From Acanthaster planci (taxonomy: Eukaryota; Echinodermata; Asteroidea; Valvatida; Acanthasteridae), in the NCBI RefSeq assembly GCF_001949145.1, contig NW_019091625.1, positions 6,889 through 68,888 on the forward strand: a DNA stretch of 62,000 nucleotides, in the 5' to 3' direction. Made by a program: the position numbers and the translations under genes. The notes beneath the pieces were generated by a model. The model had not been told where the DNA came from. It was given only the letters and a program-made list of their open reading frames with translations, and made no database searches. This document shows positions 23,671 to 37,777 of this stretch, piece after piece. The stretch's first letter is position 1, and each line of letters starts with the position of its first letter.

Positions 23671-26600
23671 AGACGTGGCAGCATGAACGACCAATTGAAA
23701 TCTTTACTCCTTGTACGGTTAGAAAGTTTCAGCCTCTCGCGGTTCCAGGGCTGTTGGGATTAATATGTGCCGTAAAACATTCTCCAGATTGAGAACAAAC
23801 ATGCATTTCACGAGGGAACTCCGACACCTGGTTTATTAGAGTTTTGCGCATGGCACCACCGCAAAGGTCTATTTAATTAGGAAGAATGCCCGGGGTACAA
23901 CTGATACGACCACATCTCCACCAAGAGCCCGGTGCCGTGAAACGGAATCCGAGGGTCCACCCTACGTAAATAATTCGAACTCCTGGGCAAATGGCGAACC
24001 GGTGCAAGTTTGAAAAAAATTAATACTTCAGCTATGAGTTATTTCGACTTATGTTTCTCGAGGCAAATATGCATACGGACTTCAGCACACACCACGGAAC
24101 AGGCTTGCAACATTCCAGGAAAGAAGCCAACATTGGAGCATTTGTTTTGACCACACTGAATGTACTCGGTTTCCCAATTAGGGGGAACAAGTCAGGGTGA
24201 TGCGAATATGGCCGAGACACCTGGATCTCTTTCTTCATTGGATTACCAGCGTCTGTGATTGCTTGTTTACCCAGACAAGACGAACAACAGTCTGTGTATT
24301 GGGCAGGTGGTGCCAAACTTGTTTGACTTTTAGCTCCAGATATTCAAGATGCTGCAAATCGCATCACAGAAGAAAATTTTGAAATCCTCTTCTTTCCCTC
24401 CCAAGCAAAAATCATTTTCCTAAAATTATCCATACAGTTATGCTTGGTTGCTTTTGCACAACCATCATTTGCTATCATATTACAGTCATCCCCCAAATCA
24501 AAAAGCGAATGCACATAAAAGTAGATATGAGTGTCATTCAATGTCATTCGAAATTTCCCAGGCGAAGCGAAAAATATCAAGTGAACGCCTATTCCATGCA
24601 ACTGCCAAAAAACTCTCAATGTCCACACGCCATGATTTGCGCCATTGAACTGAAACAAACATTGATTTTAGCTAAGTGCAAGCCACAGAACGATCCACAA
24701 TACCAAATTACAGAGGACCTCGTATACTGCCTTGCAATAGGCCAAATAAAATTCAAAACAAAGTAACATATTAAACTAAAGCATGTTTTGCAACCATAAT
24801 TGTGCAAAATAGAGAAGGCGAGTTTTTTCGTTATCTTTCTTTAAATTCCAAGGTGATCACTAAAACTTTTCAAATTACCAAAAGTTGTCGACGTTTAAGT
24901 TCAAGACGCTAAAAAAAATGAAGAGACATACCGGATAAAGAAGGGAAGATTACTCAACTTAAGAAAAAAAAAGCTTGGGCTATTTCATCATTTTGTGGGT
25001 GAGTTAAAACTCAGCTGTTAAATGGTCGCACGCAACCCAGAATTTATCAAATCATTTCGAAAAAAAGGTGTCGTTGCCATACACTGATAAAGTAAATGCT
25101 AGAAAATTGGACAGCAGTATTGTGTGGATAGCGCTCTTGAATGGGAAAAAACAGAAATGGCGGTGTGCGTGTACTTTGGTGAGTTCGGTTCTTTGTCGCC
25201 ATACGGATACGGATATTGCGTACTCGAATAAGATGGGACGGTCGCGCGAGGGAAGTAACAAAATTACAGATTAAGATTGCGCAAAAGGACTAAAATTTTA
25301 ACTTTGAACGGCTACAAACAGAAATGAGCTTGGTCAACACCTTTAGCCTATAGGACACCTCCTCCGGAAAAAAATGCCGCGTTACGGTTCAGCATTGCAG
25401 AAAAAAAAACTTCCAGCGCTGGTGGGCTATTAGTCAAATCGATGATCGTCCGTCCACCCGAAGTGTTGTTCCAGATTCCCTGATGATAGGGTGTAGCTTG
25501 GGTCAATAGACGGATAGGATCTTGAGCCGGGCCCAAGGGGGGCTAGCCTTTTTAATTACTCCGCGGACAAGCCTTTTGGTGGCAATGCGACCTGTTTTGC
25601 GTTCACGGCGAGCTGCGCTCGATCGATGGCGGCCGGCGACGAGGCACAGAAATAAAATACTCACAGATTGGCTTCCCAGCTTATAAGGGGGGAAAACGAT
25701 TTCCTATTCTTGACTTCTAAACGTCGATTACTTGGGTATTGGGCCAAACACATTACCTCGAAAAACCAACTGAAAACAGAACGAAACTGCTCAACACCAA
25801 CGTACTTTTCTCCAAAGAAAACAACAGAGGCATAATACGTGCATGTGGAACCAGTCCTGCTACATAAAATTACTGCTATTTGTATGGTCCTCACAGTTCT
25901 GGGGTAGTTTTTTGAAAATATCTTCGCTACTCCTTAAAGAACTCCTCATGGACAGAAGTTAAGTGTGAGGTTTCGTTTCATGCTAGGGACACTTTTTTCT
26001 CAGTGCCGTCAAGAAAATGGTTCAATTTATGTTATAAGCCAAACACTTGCTCACGCACTTCAGTGAGTTTGCCAGTCTCTGGGCTAATTGTTTCATTCTC
26101 CCACTGGAAGTCAGCGCACGCTTTTCAGCTGAAAACGAAAACTCAGAAGAAACAAGCAGCCAGCCTGCCGGATAAGTCGATTGTGTAAGCATTCAAATAC
26201 AACTGCCCGCCATGTGACTGATCAAACATACTGTGTAAACGCCCCAATTAGAGCCACGTGCCGTCTCAGCTATTTATCGGACTCTCCGTCTGAACGCCCT
26301 CCTCAACGAATCGTGACTTAAGTGGGTCAGGCTTCCTGTTGTCAAGAAATCACCATTTCAAGAAAATAATGATCGTTGCTAACAGAGGGGAAATCTGGAG
26401 ATGGTGTCGCCTTTCATCGAAGACACTACGTGCGGATAAACCAATCCGTGGGCTCGATGGAGTCAGGTATTTGTTCTCATATCATTAACGACCATTTCAT
26501 CTGGAGGAACGTGTGTTATAGTAATTGTATACATGACCCCCCCTATAAAGTAAAACACCTCCAAATTGACATCAGAGAGCACTTTGCACCTCGTGACTTA

Positions 26601-29600
26601 GACAGATATATGGTCGCATCTGAACGGAACAAAAGTTGGGGCATTTTGTGAATGTTTCGTGTGGCTTTTTTTTTCTTTTTTGGAGTCTTGCTATGATTGA
26701 TATTGACGGCAGCTTCCAGATCACTTCATGTATCTGGTCTTCATCAAACCAGGAGAAAGACTTTGGTTTGTCAAGTTCAGAGACGGATAAATTGACGAAA
26801 TTGAGACAAACGCAATGGAGTTTCACAGCTCCGAAATTCTAAAGTCCCGTACTGTTGAATCAGAGCAGCCATAGACGCGAATCTGACACATCGAAGATGA
26901 AATATTATAGTATAAATCAACGGACCCTAATAGCTAAGCCGTGGAAAACACTAAACGGCGACACAAAAAACGATTTATATGAAATTGATGACCATGTACT
27001 TTCTTACCTGACCTTCGATCTGTTTGCTCTCTGAATCATCGGGAAAAAGGGGATCGTTGGGCTTGTATTGTACTAAAATACGAAGCACATTAGAGAATAG
27101 TTTTCTTTCAATATAGCTTGGTATTCACACCTACGATTATAGTACTCAAAGAAATGGTTTCATCTTGCGGAATCTACAACACAATGAACGTGTGTTGCAA
27201 AGTTGCCAATCGTGCTCCAGATAGTTCCATAAAAACAATAATTTGGGGGTCATAAACTGTTGTATTAAAAGCTCAATGAACAGAGCATTGGGCACAGAAC
27301 TCGTCATCGGTTCTCGAGTAAAGTTCAAGTACGACAAGGGAGGCACTCAACTCGCACGAGAGGCTTCGCGCGGCACCCGCGAGCTGCAGACACGGCTCCC
27401 CACACCAGAATGCTATTTACCGGTCTCAGGTACTGCAGGGAACCCATTCCTTAATCGTGTCACTGGGACGAGCTGGAGGGTGTTCAGACCCACAGCCCAT
27501 TTCTCCGGTTGTGAAAGGTCAACATAATTTCAAAGCACAGAAACATCTGCACGATTCGTTTTACCCCCTTGGAATTTCAAGAAAAGGCATTCAATTGGGA
27601 ATCTCCTTAAAAGTATATCATTTTTTACATTGCATCCAAACATTCTACGTAGACACAGTGACACCTGCAAGTAGGCCTACTATAGTTCCACGCGTGTGTT
27701 TTACAGAGCAGTGCACTCTAAATTATCATACAGTGGACCGCTTTATTATCCAAAATTGTATTAAACCAGCGAAACACAGTTCACCGCAAACGACTGTGTA
27801 TATTTATTGAATGAGCTGTAAATACAATTAAAACAGTAATACCGATGTTCTTTCCAGTACCTAGAACCAGTAAAAAGCGTTCCATAATCGGAGGCATTGT
27901 TAGCTACTCGTATCTGTTACGGGATACCGTCATACATTTACCTAGACTTGCAAGTGTGTATTTGCCTGCAACTGGGCACCCCCTATTGTTCCTCTTTTGT
28001 CTGTACTTCAACTTTTTTAGAAGACCACCCATATGTTTGGTACCCAGTTGTCAACCGGGGACCCTCTGTCAACCGGGGACCTTATTGTCCTCCATTATAC
28101 AGGGTCCCCAATTGAATGCAGAAACAAACTCGAATGCAGTCATTATGTTGAAGTCCTTGTCCAAATCCTCGTTAGGGAAGCAATGGCAATATCAGTTTGG
28201 TTCCAGCGCCCGAGTGTGTTCAAAGAGGCTGTGCGCTCCACATAAGTTTGATATTTTATCACAGTTGTGTTTTCTGTATATGCCTTACATGAATGATTAC
28301 CATCCAATGAAGTACCCACTTTATCCAGAGCAATGACCTAGGTTTAGCTTGCCAAAGTGCAAATACCTGAACCCTACTGGAAGATAATTTGTTTTCACAA
28401 CAAATAACGGGATGTTTAGGGCATTCCGCCGGAGATTGTCAATTATAATGATTTCCACTGATCTAAATTTGAATCAGTGCTTCGAGAAAATTCGATCTGG
28501 GCTGGACGGTCGTAGACCACGGTGGTCACTTCGTTTACTTAATGTTTGCATAGCTTTGGGGTGAGATGCTAAGGCTGTTGAAACTTAGTTACTCAAATTA
28601 CTATTATTGATGTTGGCGTTGGTCCAAAAGACAAAATAGTGACGGCTTGACCACCAACTTAACACAAACTACGACATGCCCGTTGCTGTTAAATTTCTTT
28701 TTACCTTCTCACGCGATGCATCGGTTTTTGGAGGGGAAATGGTTGTCTCTGTTAATAAAATTGCCATTTACAGTTCATAGCTCTTTGGTAATGGGGGATT
28801 GATCCTGGCTTACGTGTGTGCTATTGCGTAATTTGTCACAGCAACACCGAGTTAAAATAACACTTTGCGCAGTGTCTTAATTGCAAATGGCTATGTTGAG
28901 GGACTCAAATCACGTTTACTATTGTAATTCTAAATTCTTGCTTTAGGTCAAATTCTAAAGGCGAATCACCGATTCATATATTCATGCACCAAAGCCCTTC
29001 TTTTCTTAATTAAAGGAAGGTAAACACAAATCCACAAGAAATGATTAAATAATATGTTCCATCAGCGTTACCTTAATACCGCAATATTCCAACAATAATT
29101 CCATACGCAGTCAGCGAAACATGCTTTGTTGAATATCACTCGGCTTATGATTTGTATGAATTATGCTTTGTGCAAGGACGCACATTAGTGAATGTTCAAG
29201 CTCTGTTAATGTGTACATAATATCCTCGTTCAAGGCCGCAGATTACCTTCGTCAGGATAACGTCGCTAAGGTAATATCAGAAACAGAGCCCGGAAATTTT
29301 GCAGTTCGGTTTTTCTCGCCGATTTCTAATTTCCTGTTGCGTCCACAGCAAACCTTGAGCTAGCAAAGTGTTGTGTTCCGTCAACCGGCAATATTCTTAT
29401 GCTTCATGGCACTTTCAAGAAAAACAAAGGCCGTACAACTCGGCACAGTACATGAGGTTTAGCGACTTCAAATTGAGCAATTTGAAATCCAGAGACGGGG
29501 TAGCGAAATTCTCTGCCACACGTCAACGAACAAAGTAATACTAACATTTCCAATATTTATGAATATGCTATCATCACGACGTACGTGCGCACACACGATT

Positions 29601-32492
29601 TGGTTTTATACAGGGTGTGAAGACTATAGGCTCCTGCACCAGAGGCTATATTCGTTTGCCTTTTATTGGCTATTATGAGAACGCACCTAAAACTCCTATA
29701 ATCCCTCATATCCAATTAAACTAATCCCCGTCCCCAACTCACCTGGCCAGCTGTGTTTTAGTTGGCACACCTTGCACTACGTTCTCTGTCCCCTTCAATT
29801 AGCCAAATGAAAACTATGCCGGGCAGATCAGCCCCGTAAGAACTTGATGACGCCACAGCGGCGAGATGATGGCGAAGGGTACCGGAGGAATGTACGCACG
29901 CTCACGCCTGGAGGAGGAGGTTTTGGGACGGCTGATGCCTGCCAGCCAGATATGAAATTGGAAGGCTATCAGTCCGACTTCATCAACTGAGCAATATTTT
30001 ATTCTTAGTTTGTATTTTTAGTGAGAAGGAGCCTGTTATACAACTTTTACAAATGCCTGTTGTCAAATACACTTTGGCAACCGATGCTTCAGTGTACCTA
30101 ATTTTTGTCCCTGTTATTTTCCCAAGCTTTATTTTTGAAAACCACGTCATACTTGTCTAAACAATAACAAAAACAACGAAAGAAGGCATCTTGTCGTGTT
30201 TTGAACGATTTCCCAATTTCCCAGAGGCATATACACGAGTCAGATAAAGTGAAAGTAAGCGCAGAAATTCTGTTAACAGAAATATGCGTCAAAATTATTT
30301 GTTTCAATGGCTTTAGAAAAATTATCAGTTTTGAAGATGTCTTTTCACCTTAACGAGCAAGAGTAAGGGGACTTTCATGAACCTGCGAAGACAGGTGTTC
30401 CGTGGCACAAAGCCTGACATTTAAGCCGACACAGTACCCTTTCAGCACAAATAAAATATATTGCCGGCATTACATTTGTCTTCGCACGGTAAGTAATTCA
30501 ACTCAGTCGTGTCACTCATCGTCAGACACCAATGTTTATTCGTATTTTCTCTCTTTCTGCTTGAATTCAAGCCTCTTCTGCCACTCTCGTGCCTGTGTAT
30601 ATACTCAGTGTACGTTTTCGTTGCCAGGCTGCGTATCAGTTTTCGCGCGTGCAATAATATTAGCTCGGCACCGATTTCCCCTGGAGCACGATACACGATC
30701 TGCACAGGATAATCTGAAAAGAAAATACAAGGGAGTCCCACATTCACTATCTTCTCCAGTATTTATTTCATGTTCTGTTTACTCAACAGGGTTGACGCGC
30801 ACCTTCCAGCAATCTACAGGGCCAAATTCATACTGCTCCAACAAAATGTAATAAAGTATTATCAAAAAGGGGTAACTATATACCAGACCATTAATGCAGT
30901 TTAACGTTCCAATCTAACCTGGTAGAGGCTTGGAGTAGGGGCCACAGCTGGAGGTTTCACCATGTATTAGTCTTAATCACGCTTAGAAAAGACAGATCGA
31001 GTGTCTAAGCTTTATGGTGAGCTGTACGTGAGAGATGCTTGTGACGCCATGCTCAGATTCCTTCCTCTCCGAAGACACTATTTGTGCACATTTGGAAGAA
31101 AACTGCTTAGGCCTACTACTCTCAATACTCGTGGAGACCGGTGCTCACACGTTTAGTATCCTTGAGTGGCAGGTATAGTCCTTCATTTGCAGCAATCGAA
31201 AAAGTAATTAACGATATTATCATTGCAAAGCATACTTCGTTTAAGACAATTACCGGGATAGGATTAAACACCCTGAGAAAATATTCCTTCTTGAAAGCTG
31301 TCATTTAAATGAAAACTACGACCGAAGGCCATCTCCAAACACCCGTCTTTGGAAATTCCTGTCAACATTTGTTCGTTCTTAGTTTAACTTGGCGAGGCGC
31401 AGGCAAACGTTGACACCATGCGGACGTGCATTAATTCGCCGGTTCAGTGGGTGACATCGCGTAGCAGCACTCAGCTGGATGAGACCCTTTACTGGACCCT
31501 GGATTTAGGCGCAATAACAATATGACTCGGTAATTTTCAGAGGTGGTATAAGTCATTTTTTGCAAGTCTAAGCCAAGCTAACAAGCCATGTGGTCGAGTC
31601 ACAAGTCCAAGCATTCTTCATATCACTTGAGTGATGACCGTAGACTAGTTCCCGTCCCGTACGTAGTTTCCAGACGTCTTCTGAACGTAAAGACTAGTAG
31701 CAGGTAATGAAACTGGACGAATCTTACCGGTTTTATGTAAATGAGGAGACGAATACATATAAATCAAGCAGGATCGGAAAGAATATGTCATCTTTTCTTC
31801 TTCGTTACTTAGAATAACTTCGCCATAAATTGTATTCAAAAATTTACTGTAACAATCACTGATTGGAAATAAATTACCGTAAAATAATTTATAGATGATG
31901 TTCACTGAAAAAATAATTACCACACTTTGATCAACAGAGGATTAGAAAGGACAGGTACTTGCGATTTATTCGCCTTACCGCTGAAACGTAATTCATGCTA
32001 AGCATCGCTACTGGCCTGACAAAAATGTGAATATTCAGCATCCAAATTGAGAGGGCTAATCGCACATGTTAAACTGCAGTTAGCTATCGGTCCATCTATA
32101 AATAGGGACGGGGACCAGTCCATGTTGATTGGCGAAAGTTATGCCAAATCCTTCAACCCTTGAATACGCTTCACGTTCACGAATAATGTTTTCCAACTGA
32201 AACATCGACCGACATCATGTTTAACATTTTGTTAAAGATACGTTGACTTAAGCACTCACATTATATCCTTCTATAGTCTGGAACAGTAGCCAAAAAACTT
32301 GCCATGAGCGCAGATAACCAAAATATTTGAGCAACAGACCTTTTTCACCCACATAACTAAATGTAAACAATACCACCATGTGCGGACAGCCTTGGCCGCG
32401 GTGATCGCCTATATTCCTACGGGCAGCTTCAACCACGTGCAAGCGCACGTGTGAACGCTGCATGCTTGATTAGTTTAACTTGAATAGGTAGA

Positions 32493-32532
32493 TTACCATC
32501 ACAACACTATGCCCTTATTACCATCACAACGC
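32493..32532. repeat. Short direct repeat
   Basis: ATTACCATCACAAC appears twice, separated by about 12 bases. Confidence 0.7.
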
Positions 32533-33068
32533 ATCATAGGTCCAGCACGATCGTGACATCACAGGAAAAAGGTCTAATTCAATGTTGTCGTGTCGCACAT
32601 CTGTTGCACGGGTATACGGTCAACATGTACAATATATATGCTCGCTTTAGTACCACAAATTTGGCCCATTTCTTCCCAAACTGGAGATTTACCGGATCGA
32701 TGCTCAAGAAATGTCACAATATGGGTATATGGGTTTTTGTTATAAAAAAATAATCTATTAGCTGGTCTTGAAGGCATGTTACAAGCACCTAAACGCGGCA
32801 TTTTACGCGGAAAGTTTCGGCCTTCGAACTTCGGACGCAATTTTTGTTTTCAATTCTAGGCTGAGTGACGCCATGAGTTGATATAAATAATTCAATACAA
32901 GGCTCAAAATTAATGAAGCTGTTGACTAACTCCTTCGGAAAGTCGAGGAAAATAACCGCCGGACAAATTTGCAAGACTACAATGACCCTGTGATTCAGAT
33001 GTAACGTAAATCTAATGGGTTTGATTGCATAGTTTTCTGACTTGCGTTGTTAACAAAGTCATAATGTG

Positions 33069-33270
33069 CAAGTCCAAGTCAAGTCACAAGTCATTTTTTT
33101 TACAAGTCAAGTCAAGTCAACTCCAAGTCAAGTCAACTTCAAGTCAAGTCTCAAGTCAATTTTTTTACAAGTCCAGTCAAGTCACAGTCATAAACCGATA
33201 GTTACAAGTCAGTTCACGAGTTACAACAATAGCGACCAGAGTCCGACTGAAGTCCAAGTCAAGTGACTCG
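33069..33270. repeat. Degenerate AAGTC/CAAGT tandem repeat
   Basis: About 200 bases dominated by the pentamer CAAGT/AAGTC, interrupted by T runs. A sparser patch of the same word occurs near 31550-31610. It is simple sequence, not coding. Confidence 0.85.
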
Positions 33271-34314
33271 AGTCTACAACTCTCGACCAATTATTGATTT
33301 GAAATCAAGATCCTAGAACACTGGCTATCTCGGAATATCATTCACTGAGCTAAAACGTCATCGGAACAGCTTTTTCGTACCCCTCGATTTTGAGCACCTT
33401 TGTTGCTTCAGACGATGTACCTTAAGGCTACCTTAACTGCTGTCCCTGTAAAGAGCTCCTTGTACTTACGTATTACATTCGAGTCATTTATGAATGCAGG
33501 ACAGGTTTCCAAATTCCATTTATCAAGCATACCATCACTCACAGTGGATCGGGGCCTTTCTTCCTTCGTAACTCGGTAAGGTCTGCTAAATGCAAAACCC
33601 CAGAGGCCTTCACTTCTGTTGTGGACATTACAAGCGCACATCACGCACGCTACTTGCCTGCTTTTACTGTACACAGAATACCAGCGGCGGTCCTCGTGAA
33701 AAATGACAAGTCAGATTTCGTCTCATAGTGGCAATGCTTATGGCGGGTGAAATACACACTTATCTATTAATGAAACGGAGGCGCCGGAGGGAGTCAGCAG
33801 GCAATCGGAAACGTGCCTTTTTCATCTTCTGTCTGTGACGTGATGTTATTGTCGATGCGGCTGATCAGTTGCTTCAATCCAGTGGGGGAAAGGAGAGTGT
33901 TTAACCTTTTTGATTATGTAATAGCTACATAACAGAAAAACCGGTTATGAAAATGTGAATTATGAATATACCAAGCTTGGCGAAGGGTCACCAGAAAAGA
34001 TCCCGATCTACTTTGCGTGCAAGTTGCGATGACCCCTTGATATACTTTTTTCTTTCTTTTTTTAAATTGCGTCACTGCACAGTCACTCGGCAGTTGTCGC
34101 AAGAAACGCCAAATTACACCAACACATTTTACAAAGTGGACGATTTGAATTGCGGTATCTTGCCCCCTTGGCAATGGCACACTACGGGCAACCCTTTTCA
34201 TATACCAGTCTATTGTTTTTGCTTGTTTGTATGTGGATTGTTGGAGAGTTGGGGAGTTTGCTTGTTTGTTTTCTGAAGCAGTTTCAGAGACCTTCCTAGC
34301 ATACAGAGGGAAAA

Positions 34315-34347
34315 TTTTCCAAAACAAAAACAAAAACAAAAAAAAAC
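34315..34347. repeat. (CAAAAA)n low-complexity tract
   Basis: A-rich tract with regularly spaced C residues. Confidence 0.8.
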
Positions 34348-35460
34348 AGCAATGATCGCACGGCTGGTTGTATAACTGTTTATGGTTCGAATTTGAAATG
34401 TTGAAACGGCACGGATAGATCATCCTGTCGCAGACGCTTCATATTAGCTTCATTGACAACAAGATGAAAAACAAACTACGTCACTTACCATGTTAATTAA
34501 CATAACGAGAGGAGATTGAGGACACTTCTCCTCTTGTGTCTCGAGCAATTAGCGGGGGAACAACACCCAACGGTATACATGTATTACCCTACGGACACTC
34601 TCGCATGGCTGTTCGCTGATCAATCATAATTGGTCCAAGCAAAATGCATGCACCCAGGAGCAGCGAGAGGTTTCTTGCTGCAGCGCTGGGGTAAAAGGAC
34701 CGTCCACGTCTGGTAAACATATAACTTGGCACATTTCGTATTCTATGATTGACATTAAACCACTATTGGCTCAAGCAGTTGTGGAGTGTAACAAATGGAC
34801 CAACCACTAGATAAGTTTAGAAAGGTGGCAATCTCAGCCAAAAAGCGAAATGGTTACCGGCGATGAGACAATGTGTTCAACCATCAATGTTATCTGGAGT
34901 TGCTAAATTTGTAAGTGGCTCGTGGCGCATTTACTGAATTTCCTGAACTCTTCCCTCTGGCGACTGCTTGCTTGGAAATAGTACCGTTTAGCAAAGCCTG
35001 CACATCTGCATAGATTTTCAATTTTTGTCCTATTTTTAGGTAATAGGGCTCAGAAGCAGATACATCTCGCTGTCGGGTCATTGAACTCCGTGCAGTTCGA
35101 GACCACGCGGACCAAAATCGACTGCCATGCAAATATAGTCACACGCGGTGAATTTAAAAGGTCTTTCAATGTTATTGAAATTGATGTCACCAAAGGAACA
35201 CGTCTGATACTTGAAGTACATTGATGCTTTGCCTTGAATGTTACAATAAATATTTTAATGATTTGTTTGCCCAATAATTTGAAAGATACAATTTTCACGC
35301 ATATGCTGAAGGTATGCAGATATCTTGACGTCATTTGGATTGGAACCGATATTCACAGTTGAAAATATATCACGTGACCCTTGAAAATCGGCTGGCCGTC
35401 GCCGTCATTCACACGTCGCTCACACGCATACACATGGTGCGAAGGGGGTGGTACCCGTAC

Positions 35461-35643
35461 CCAGATTAAAGATGTTACTGAAAATCAATTTCTCTTCATC
35501 GAAGCCTTTGTAGCCGTCACGAATGTTTAGAACGACATATTGCCCAAATGAATTTCTGCAACCATTTTCAACGATCTGACAGGACTCTTCGTCTGTAATG
35601 TCTAATTTCCGATGAAGGGAATAGAAAACCTTGCCTTTCCACA
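35461..35643 (-). other. Possible orphan exon, unrecognised protein segment
   Basis: A 61-codon open stretch is flanked by a pyrimidine-rich acceptor (CTTCCTTTTTTCGCTAAG|) and a possible donor (AATCTGG|GTACGG). Both ends have phase 1, the symmetric phase usual for extracellular modules. The peptide has two cysteines (SCQIVENGCRNSFGQYVVL) loosely reminiscent of the end of a fucolectin/F5-8-type domain, but I cannot assign it. No partner exon was identified, so it may be a decayed gene or chance. Confidence 0.25.
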
Positions 35644-36108
35644 CTTAGCGAAAAAAGGAAGCAGCCCTCCTTGGACTTTAACTGTCAAATTTCTTTACAC
35701 AATTGTCATTCATTAATTTCCTGTCGAATGCTCGAGGGGGACGGTCAATAGAGCCGAGGTTAGTGTAGAGACGATTTGTCTATATAGCTGTGCGGAAACT
35801 TTGAAGGGGTGTAGCAAATTCGGATGATCCATACTTCAAAACGGCCTTTTTACAGTTTGAACATGAATGACACCGCGGCAAGGCTCCATTTGTGTAAACT
35901 GTGAATTTGTTTTCGATAAGTCCTAACTTTCAAGCATCCAAGGTTGGACGTTTTTAGTTGTAAGGCCATTGAAATCATTCTACCATGGCAAACTCTGAAT
36001 TCAAAGCAGTCAATTTCTTAGGCAAGGAAATGTATTTGTACATTTGCATGCTACGACAAAAAAATTTTTTTTTTATTTCTTCCTCTACTAAGGTTGAAAT
36101 GCATCGCG

Positions 36109-36405
36109 TTATGCGGTAAGCTGACAGGAATTGCTATACGCTGACGGCATCACAATTGATCCGAACACTAAAGAAAACAACCGGCTCTTAACACGTAGAC
36201 GAACAACAACGATGCGTAGATCTAAGCACTCAGGGCTGATCAGAAAGCAAGATAGGCCACAAAGCCATCTTATTTCCCCGCCTTCGTTAGCTACAAATTC
36301 TCCGATCATATCTCTGCCCGTGATTACGGTTTGCTCTATTTCATGCGCCAGTTCCGGTCTCCTCATCTGATCCTTATAATCTCTCCACAGATTGCTTCGG
36401 ATCAT
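36109..36405 (-). other. Unassigned open reading frame
   Basis: This frame of about 98 codons is open further upstream, to about 36460. Its composition is protein-like in the first half (charged segment RDYKDQMRRPELAHEIEQ and then MIGEFVANEGGE), followed by a hydrophobic stretch. No family is recognised, and it has no clear start context or partner. A frame of this length can occur by chance in a window this size. Confidence 0.2.
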
Positions 36406-36754
36406 GTTTCTTTCGAAAGCTCTTGATCCTCGTTGTTGTCTTGTAATCTGTTTCCAAATTCACATACTTAACAAACCAATTTTGTGGAGCTTTCTTGAAG
36501 GATTAAATTGGTTTTGAAGGTCTATTTTTTCTGTCAAGGGAACTGAGACATGTTTCTTGCAATCTGCACTAAATGTACATAAACATTTTGTTATAGTTTC
36601 TCCTATAAACCTTGCTGAAGATGCCATTATTATGCTCTACATACATAGCAACTCGTACAGAACAGAAAAAAAGTCAAGGTTTTTTTCATCCAATGCCGAG
36701 GACACCTCCCCCCCAAAAAAAACAAACAAACCCTGATCAGGCAGAGTTGGGAAG

Positions 36755-37777
36755 CTAATTAGGCACATGTTGTGAGATGTTTCTTAATTGGTTCCTTGGT
36801 CGAGCATCGTCATCTGCCGAGAGTGCACCGACACGGTTTCTCTTGCATGACCTCGAGCAGAAAATGATCTTCAGCTGTCTTTGGAATTGCTCATATTTTA
36901 ACGTGTAGATGATGGGATTGACGCACGCATTCAAGATCACGATAACCGTCACCACCATGTGCATTGTGCTGTTGAAATCGTACGGAAAGCCCAAGTTGTA
37001 TAGCAGGTACGTCACCGACGTTGGTGTCCAGCACAACACGTAGAAGATGAACACTAAACACAACGTAACTGTCACGTTGCGTTTGGCGCGCTGGAAAACG
37101 TTGCAGACAACAATTCCGCCCAGTCTGCGGCGGCGCCGAAGCAATAAGATGATGCTCGTGTATGCCAACGTCATGATGCTCAGGGGCAGGAGGTACTCAA
37201 GCACGAAGAAAACCACGCCCATGACCATCTGAAGGGTGGGGCTGGACCACGACACGTCACACACCCCACCCCTGAAGTCCCGGATGATCAGCCAATACAG
37301 CTGGTAGGTGAAGCCCCAGAGCCAGGAAAAAGCCATGCCCGCCTTGGCTTTGCGGGCGGTGAAGTGGAACCGGTGCCTGACGGGGAAGCAGGTGGCGAAG
37401 TACCTTTCCAGGGACACCAGCACCAGGTTGACTGTCGAAGCGATGATGAGAGACCACATGCAGTACTCCGACACCCACAGCCGGCAGACCAACTCCCCGA
37501 GCAGCGTGTCCGGGAGACGGTCGATGGCGGGGGGAAGGCGGAGGAGAAGGAAAATGGCGGTGCTGAACAGGTCGAGGACGGACTGGTTCAGGATCAGCAG
37601 GTTGGTCACCGACCGGAAGGACCGTTTCTGGGTCCGGAGGACGACGCACACCAGTCCGTTGCCCAGGAAACCGCCAATTCCTATGAGGGCATAGATAGCT
37701 TTCAGGGCCACCAGTGGAAAGTCTCCTTCTGGCCCAAGACTATGAGGGTCAGTGTCTGTCTGTGTAGTGCCGTTCAT
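36755..37777 (-). CDS. Class A (rhodopsin-like) G-protein-coupled receptor, intronless, paralogue of the 15.2-kb receptor
   Basis: This is a 340-residue seven-helix receptor in one exon. Landmarks are GN (39-40) in helix 1, Asp69 in helix 2, Cys98 with Cys173, ERY (124-126), helix 4 Trp, CWTP (249-252) and NPIIY (287-291). Tail cysteines at 307 and 311 could be palmitoylated. Two in-frame ATGs exist. I chose the inner one (37775-37777) because it has A at -3, starts with a glycosylation sequon (MNGT) and gives exactly the length of the paralogue; the outer one would add seven hydrophobic residues. Helices and loops match the first receptor closely, including the rare-looking LILNQS, LGEL.CR.W.SEY and FQRAKRNVT strings, so the two arose by duplication. 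The ligand is unknown. Confidence 0.92.
   Translation of the reverse strand: MNGTTQTDTDPHSLGPEGDFPLVALKAIYALIGIGGFLGNGLVCVVLRTQKRSFRSVTNLLILNQSVLDLFSTAIFLLLRLPPAIDRLPDTLLGELVCRLWVSEYCMWSLIIASTVNLVLVSLERYFATCFPVRHRFHFTARKAKAGMAFSWLWGFTYQLYWLIIRDFRGGVCDVSWSSPTLQMVMGVVFFVLEYLLPLSIMTLAYTSIILLLRRRRRLGGIVVCNVFQRAKRNVTVTLCLVFIFYVLCWTPTSVTYLLYNLGFPYDFNSTMHMVVTVIVILNACVNPIIYTLKYEQFQRQLKIIFCSRSCKRNRVGALSADDDARPRNQLRNISQHVPN

Larger units (their letters stand above)
16268..36754. other. Gene-poor 20-kb interval
   Basis: Between the two receptors I recognise no protein-coding gene or RNA gene. Most frames here look like chance. Exceptions worth a check are the possible exon at 35461-35643 and the frame at 36109-36405. 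The remainder is AT-rich DNA with small foldbacks (18335, 20174), microsatellites (22602, 33069, 34315) and short duplications (23635, 32493). Confidence 0.45.

Noticed and set aside
27845-28336. 163-codon plus-strand frame with a Pro/Cys-rich middle
   Set aside because: It contains a small local duplication (GTCAACCGGGGACC twice) and low-complexity composition. No domain is recognised and there is no splice context.
33914-34423. 169-codon minus-strand frame
   Set aside because: It spans the CAAAAA tract and shows no coherent domain, so it is most likely chance.
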